Source: an uncultured Phycisphaerales bacterium (GTDB lineage: Bacteria > Planctomycetota > Phycisphaerae > Phycisphaerales > UBA1924). Taken from it: a DNA stretch of 9,670 nucleotides. Shown here piece after piece: positions 7,131-9,670 of this stretch. The notes under the pieces were generated by a model that was given only the letters and a program-made list of their open reading frames with translations, made no database searches and had not been told where the DNA came from. Positions within the stretch are counted from its first letter, which is position 1; each line of letters starts with the position of its first letter. The position numbers and the translations under genes are program-made. Location of the stretch: positions 1 through 9,670 of the forward strand of contig CALMQD010000613.1 of NCBI GenBank assembly GCA_937871415.1. Direction: 5' to 3'.

Positions 7131-7679
7131 CTAAACCACGTCGATTCCCACGGCAGCGGCCCGACGGGCGACCTCGGGCACACGAGTCAGGCCGGCGTGC
7201 TCGCAGACACGCCAGAGTCCGCGCGCGTCGTCGGCATCGAAGGCGCCGACGTCGAAACTGTCCACGTCGAGCACGCCCCAGCAGGTCCCGGGGTTGTCGC
7301 CCGTGCCCCCACTGTCGGGTTCGAACATCGGCACAACGACCTCGGACCGGTCGCGCGGGTCGCAGGCGATGTACCCCGCTCCAAGGCGCGAAACATCAGT
7401 CACCACCAACATCCGCCGCGTGGTCCAAGACCGTCCGCACGCACCGTGCAGGCCGATCGGCGAGCACGCGGGTTTATCGCGGCATGCCTCCAGGAGCATC
7501 TCCTCGCCGGGAGCCTTGACGTAGAACCCGAGCCACGAGACGCCGGTGGGCGAGAGTGCTTCCCACATCGCGTCCACGCACCGGCGGATCGCGCCGGCCC
7601 GGTCCGGGCCGGTGATGACCCGCTCCGATCGCGGAAGAGTTCGCACCAACTGGTCGTAGAGCCTCTCACGTCGGCTCAT
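7131..7679 (-). CDS. msrC: Free methionine-(R)-sulfoxide reductase (GAF domain)
   Basis: A 182-aa single GAF-domain protein of the fRMsr type, which reduces free methionine-(R)-sulfoxide with electrons from thioredoxin. All three family cysteines are present in their usual settings: C72 in GKPAC-like DKPACSPIG, C81 in HGACG and the catalytic C106 in GYIACDPRDRSEVVVP. The spacing (9 and 25) is near that of E. coli fRMsr (C84, C94, C118). The fold signature VSWLGFYV and the C-terminal GVLDVDSFDVGAFDADD strengthen the call. The start at ATG 7679 has GGAGG 8 nt upstream; a longer frame to 7721 would run into a hairpin and is rejected. The N-terminal helix (MSRRERLYDQLVRTL) is slightly extended. 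It lies about 100 nt downstream of rpsR on the same strand, with a probable terminator between, so it is perhaps transcribed separately or by read-through. A different GAF ligand-binding role is unlikely given the three cysteines. Confidence 0.85.
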   Translation of the reverse strand: MSRRERLYDQLVRTLPRSERVITGPDRAGAIRRCVDAMWEALSPTGVSWLGFYVKAPGEEMLLEACRDKPACSPIGLHGACGRSWTTRRMLVVTDVSRLGAGYIACDPRDRSEVVVPMFEPDSGGTGDNPGTCWGVLDVDSFDVGAFDADDARGLWRVCEHAGLTRVPEVARRAAAVGIDVV

Positions 7680-7720
7680 GCGTCGGGCCTCCGGCCGTGT
7701 CAAAGCCCCAAAACGAACCA

Positions 7721-7739
7721 TGCCCCGACGAGCGGGGCA
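7721..7739 (-). terminator. Probable intrinsic terminator after rpsR
   Basis: A perfect 7-bp stem (TGCCCCG / CGGGGCA) with a 5-nt loop lies 38-57 nt past the rpsR stop. On the minus strand it is followed by tggttcgtttt, a moderately T-rich tail. It also argues against starting the downstream msrC gene at 7721. Confidence 0.5.
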
Positions 7740-7777
7740 CGGGAGGAATCGTTCGCGGTTCCGCCGCCGGCGCCCGC

Positions 7778-8020
7778 TCAGAGCGTCGCGCTGGTGTACG
7801 GCAGCAGCCCGACGAACCGGGCCCGCTTGATCGCCGTTGCGATCATGCGCTGCTCCTTGGCGGAAGACTGCACGCGCTTGCGGGCGTAGATCTTCCCGTT
7901 CGGCGACATCAGGCGGCGGAGATTCTCGACGTCCTTGTAGTCGACGTACTCCATCCCCTTCGCGCCTTCCTTGACGACCTTGACCTTGGGCTGCGTGCCA
8001 AATCGATTGAAACGGCTCAT
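7778..8020 (-). CDS. rpsR: 30S ribosomal protein S18
   Basis: Small-subunit protein S18, which with S6 binds the platform of the 30S subunit. The 80-aa protein has the family core VDYKDVENLRRLMSPNGKIY, then ARKRVQSSAKEQRMIATAIKR and ARFVGLLPYT. It lacks cysteines in the N-terminal part, where many S18 proteins have a zinc-binding CxxC, so it is the zinc-free type. The ATG at 8020 gives the normal short basic N-terminus (MSRFNRFG); the frame is open to 8059 but that would enter a leader hairpin. A weak GGAG lies 10 nt upstream. S18 is usually encoded with rpsF, ssb or rplI; here no such neighbour is visible. The gene instead has its own leader with two hairpins upstream and a probable terminator downstream, suggesting a monocistronic unit. 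Confidence 0.93.
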   Translation of the reverse strand: MSRFNRFGTQPKVKVVKEGAKGMEYVDYKDVENLRRLMSPNGKIYARKRVQSSAKEQRMIATAIKRARFVGLLPYTSATL

Positions 8021-8048
8021 GCTGCGGAAACTCCGTCTTGGACTCTCG

Positions 8049-8068
8049 GCCCGCCGCACAGGGCGGGC
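8049..8068 (-). repeat. GC-rich hairpin in the rpsR leader
   Basis: Perfect 7-bp inverted repeat GCCCGCC / GGCGGGC with a 6-nt loop, 29 nt upstream of the rpsR start on the minus strand. It has no T tail, so it is not a terminator by itself. It could be a regulatory stem in the rpsR 5' leader; S18 and S6 are known to bind leader RNAs in other bacteria, but I cannot match this stem to that motif. Confidence 0.4.
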
Positions 8069-8078
8069 GACGGTAAAA

Positions 8079-8104
8079 CCCCCAGACCCCAGTGGTCTGA
8101 GGGG
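8079..8104 (-). terminator. Hairpin with T tract between the MauE/DoxX gene and rpsR
   Basis: On the minus strand CAGACC / GGTCTG (6 bp, 5-nt loop ACTGG) is extended by four further G:C pairs across a single bulged base, and is followed by TTTT at 8078-8075. It lies about 100 nt past the stop at 8202 and 59 nt before rpsR. It fits an intrinsic terminator for the upstream pair, or an attenuator in the rpsR leader if the candidate promoter at 8110-8139 is real. Confidence 0.55.
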
Positions 8105-8109
8105 CTGAA

Positions 8110-8139
8110 AGTCTAGGCCGGTTGCTCGCGGGTTCCCAA
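8110..8139 (-). promoter_or_regulatory. Weak candidate promoter for rpsR
   Basis: On the minus strand TTGGGA (8139-8134) and TAGACT (8115-8110) are separated by 18 nt, each matching 4 of 6 bases of the sigma-70 boxes. Transcription would begin just before the 8079-8104 hairpin. In such GC-rich DNA this is suggestive only. Between here and 8202 there is also an imperfect stem around 8145-8165 (CGCC...GGCG) without a T tail. Confidence 0.3.
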
Positions 8140-8201
8140 TCTGTCGCCCCGCCGATCGGGTGGCGTTTGGGTGTGCGAGGAACAGCGCGAGGGCCGTAGT
8201 T

Positions 8202-8738
8202 TCACTTCGCCAATCGCATGGGCGCGGGCCGGGTCAGCGTCAGAAACAGCGCCACCAGCAACATCACGGAGTTCTGGGCGATATTGCACCAGCCGACGGA
8301 CTTGGGGCAGAACGGCGACAACTTGCCGAAGCAGCCGCATTCCACGCTCATGTTCCGCCACAGCACCGAGGCGATGAGCAGGATGAACCCGACGAGCATC
8401 ACGCTCATGATCAGCGCGGCGCCGCGACGCCAGACACCCAGGATGAGCGCCAGGCCGCTCACGACCTCCAGCCACGGCGTCACGCTCACCGACGCGCGGA
8501 TCGCCCAGTCGGGCAGACCGAGCTTGAACGCCTGGACGCTCGACGCGAAGGTCTGCGGGCCGTTCATCGCCTGGGGGCTCGACGCGGGGTGCAGTTTGTT
8601 CCACGCGGCGAAGATGAACAGGCCTCCCAGGAGCATGCGCATCGTCCACTGGGTCGCCCACAGCACGCTGAGATCGCCGCGCCGCAGCGCGGATTCGCCC
8701 CCGTGTTCGGAGGCGGCGGGGGTTGCAGACTGGCTCAT
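8202..8738 (-). CDS. MauE/DoxX-family membrane protein
   Basis: A 178-aa inner-membrane protein with four predicted transmembrane segments at about 33-49, 88-103, 106-127 and 155-169, the layout of the DoxX/MauE superfamily. Typical family features are the GLFIFAAWNKL segment in the first helix, TPWLEVVSGLALILGVWRR in the second, and a loop after the third helix with ECGCFGKLSPFC and GWC. Cysteines 134, 136, 144 and 151 in this loop resemble the CGCFG motif of MauE-like proteins linked to disulfide or thiol transfer; I infer a redox role but cannot name a substrate. The start codon overlaps the stop of the upstream rhodanese gene by 4 nt (ATGA), and GGAGG lies 7 nt before the ATG, so the two are translationally coupled. 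The ends are cytoplasmic if both termini follow the family topology. Confidence 0.85.
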   Translation of the reverse strand: MSQSATPAASEHGGESALRRGDLSVLWATQWTMRMLLGGLFIFAAWNKLHPASSPQAMNGPQTFASSVQAFKLGLPDWAIRASVSVTPWLEVVSGLALILGVWRRGAALIMSVMLVGFILLIASVLWRNMSVECGCFGKLSPFCPKSVGWCNIAQNSVMLLVALFLTLTRPAPMRLAK

Positions 8739-9409
8739 TCGAAGTCCTCCCCGGTCTCGACGGGATAACCCAGCGCCTTCCAGCCCGGGAAGCCGTCGTG
8801 GATGATGAAGATGCGTGCGTACCCGGAGTTCTCGAGCATTTCCGCAACGCGCTCGGACTCGTCGCAGTGCCCACCGTTGCAGTACACGATCGTCAGGTTC
8901 TCTTTGGGCAGCAGGCCGAGCTTTGCGGGAATCTGGTCCTGGAAATCGACCAGTTCCAAACGCACAGCGCCGGGGATGTGACCTTCCGCAAATTTCTCCT
9001 TGGGTCGGGCGTCGACAAAGTTCGTTTCCCCGGCGTCGAACGCCGCCTTGGCCTCCGCCAGCGTGATCTGGCCCTTGGGCAACTGGTCCTTGGGCGTCGG
9101 CTTGAACGCCTCCGCACTCGTCGGCACGCCGCTCTCGGCGGGCTCGGCGGGCTGAGCCTTGGGTGTCTCGGCGGCGGTCTGGACGGGCTCCACGGGTTTC
9201 GAAGTCTCAGCGCCCGTCGTCGCGGGCTCGGCCGCGCCGCCCGGCGCCGGCGTCACCGGCAAAGTGAACTCGGTCGTGTTTCGTCCGAGTTTGATCGGAC
9301 GGACCAGCGCATCGGCGGTGCCCATGAGCAGCCCCAGCGCGACCAGGGCGGAGGCTTGCACCCAGATGCTCCTGATCCCGCCGACACTCTTGGAGTTGCT
9401 TGTGTTCAT
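8735..9409 (-). CDS. Membrane-anchored rhodanese-like protein
   Basis: A 224-aa protein with a C-terminal rhodanese (sulfurtransferase) domain. Starting at ATG 9409, which has GGAGG 7 nt upstream, it shows a hydrophobic segment at about 15-36 (IWVQASALVALGLLMGTADA), either an uncleaved anchor or a signal peptide. A Pro/Ala/Glu/Thr-rich linker (about 53-100) follows, then the rhodanese domain (about 114-218). The domain shows FVDARPKEKFAEGHIPGAV and the active-site loop YCNGGHCDES, with C177 as the expected persulfide-carrying cysteine and a second cysteine, C182, within the loop. It ends with IIHDGFPGWKALGYPVETG, typical of single-domain rhodaneses. The domain should face the periplasm. The 4-nt overlap with the MauE/DoxX gene downstream implies joint expression and probably a joint role in envelope sulfur or thiol chemistry. 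The substrate is unknown. A long terminator-like hairpin separates it from the preceding gene. Confidence 0.86.
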   Translation of the reverse strand: MNTSNSKSVGGIRSIWVQASALVALGLLMGTADALVRPIKLGRNTTEFTLPVTPAPGGAAEPATTGAETSKPVEPVQTAAETPKAQPAEPAESGVPTSAEAFKPTPKDQLPKGQITLAEAKAAFDAGETNFVDARPKEKFAEGHIPGAVRLELVDFQDQIPAKLGLLPKENLTIVYCNGGHCDESERVAEMLENSGYARIFIIHDGFPGWKALGYPVETGEDFE

Positions 9410-9468
9410 TTCGGATCCTCCGCGGGCGCGAGCCGTCGTCAAGTTCTCGCGGCCTCCGGAAAAACACC

Positions 9469-9532
9469 CCCCCATCGCCCCCATGGTCTGTGCGTCGATT
9501 TCGCGTGACGCAAGGCCATGGGGGGATGGGGG
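9469..9532 (-). terminator. Long stem-loop terminator upstream of the rhodanese gene
   Basis: A near-perfect inverted repeat: an 18-nt left arm (9469-9486) matches a 17-nt right arm (9516-9532) with one bulged G. Inside it is a second 6-bp stem (TGCGTC at 9491-9496 with GACGCA at 9507-9512). Read on the minus strand, the structure ends in a G run and then tgttttt (to about 9461). It starts about 30 nt after the stop of the partial gene at 9564, so it fits an intrinsic terminator for that gene. Confidence 0.7.
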
Positions 9533-9563
9533 AGAAGAAGAGGTCAGGCCTGGACTGTCGACA

Positions 9564-9670
9564 TTACTTCTTGGGGGACATGGGCTCGATCTTCTTCGCG
9601 CCGGGCGCCGCGGGCGCGACCGCCGGGCGGATCGCCGGCGTGCCGTTGGTGCCCGCGGCCGGCGCCTTGG
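9564..9670 (-). CDS. C-terminus of an unidentified Ala/Pro-rich protein (5' truncated by window)
   Basis: The minus strand is open from the right edge to a TAA at 9566-9564, giving the last 34 residues of a protein: an Ala/Pro/Gly-rich stretch (PAIRPAVAPAAPGA) ending in KKIEPMSPKK. The reading is supported by the codon bias (G or C at nearly every third base) and by the strong terminator about 30 nt downstream. The tail is low-complexity and too short to name a family. It could be the end of an exported or redox protein related to the rhodanese/MauE pair, but nothing here shows that. Confidence 0.6.
   Translation of the reverse strand, partial: KAPAAGTNGTPAIRPAVAPAAPGAKKIEPMSPKK

Noticed and set aside
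7698..7703. Perfect TTGACA on the minus strand upstream of msrC
   Set aside because: A -10 box at normal spacing would fall on the msrC start codon and shows no TATAAT likeness, so it cannot serve the gene as annotated.
8113..8874. Minus-strand frame of 253 codons overlapping the MauE/DoxX gene
   Set aside because: The Arg-rich composition and lack of membrane helices show it is an out-of-frame shadow of the real four-helix protein.
9437..9442. TTGACG on the minus strand before the rhodanese gene
   Set aside because: A -10 at 17 nt would overlap the ribosome-binding site and has no resemblance to TATAAT.
1..9670. CRISPR arrays, tRNA or rRNA genes, insertion sequences, phage or defence genes
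   Set aside because: No spaced direct repeats, cloverleaf-like sequences, transposase motifs, long terminal repeats or composition breaks were seen; nearly all bases belong to the annotated chromosomal genes.

Overview
This is a dense, high-GC bacterial window of chromosomal housekeeping type. It has almost no spare DNA and no sign of mobile elements, CRISPR, tRNA or rRNA. The gene style (RNase Y, a TolB-like/PD40 exported protein with a Sec signal, a MauE/DoxX plus tethered rhodanese pair, Ala/Pro-rich tails) suggests a planctomycete, perhaps of the Phycisphaerae. That assignment is inference from protein character, not from a marker-gene comparison.

Layout, left to right: (1) the 3' end of rny (RNase Y) on the + strand, meeting tail-to-tail, with a 3-nt gap, (2) a four-gene minus-strand block read from about 6323 down to 346: an exported beta-propeller protein, argininosuccinate lyase (argH) with an unusual C-terminal extension, a conserved protein of unknown function, and fumarylacetoacetase (fahA). 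Gaps are 2, 35 and 22 nt, so the block is very probably one operon. (3) Divergent from it, an RluA-type pseudouridine synthase on the + strand (6424-7089). (4) On the minus strand again, a GAF-fold free methionine-(R)-sulfoxide reductase (7679-7131), ribosomal protein S18 (8020-7778), and a coupled pair made of a membrane-anchored rhodanese (9409-8735) and a MauE/DoxX-type membrane protein (8738-8202). (5) The Ala/Pro-rich C-terminus of a further minus-strand gene that runs off the right edge.

How they fit together: ArgH and FahA both release fumarate, one in arginine synthesis and the other in the last step of tyrosine/homogentisate breakdown. The unknown protein between them is the best candidate in the window for an undescribed function. 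The rhodanese/MauE pair points to envelope sulfur or disulfide chemistry, and the methionine sulfoxide reductase to oxidative repair. Three hairpins with T-rich 3' tails on the minus strand (9469-9532, 8079-8104, 7721-7739) divide the right-hand third into transcription units. The middle one may instead act as a leader attenuator of rpsR.

No single spectacular new system is visible. The points most worth following are the ArgH fusion, the unknown operon partner and the rpsR leader.
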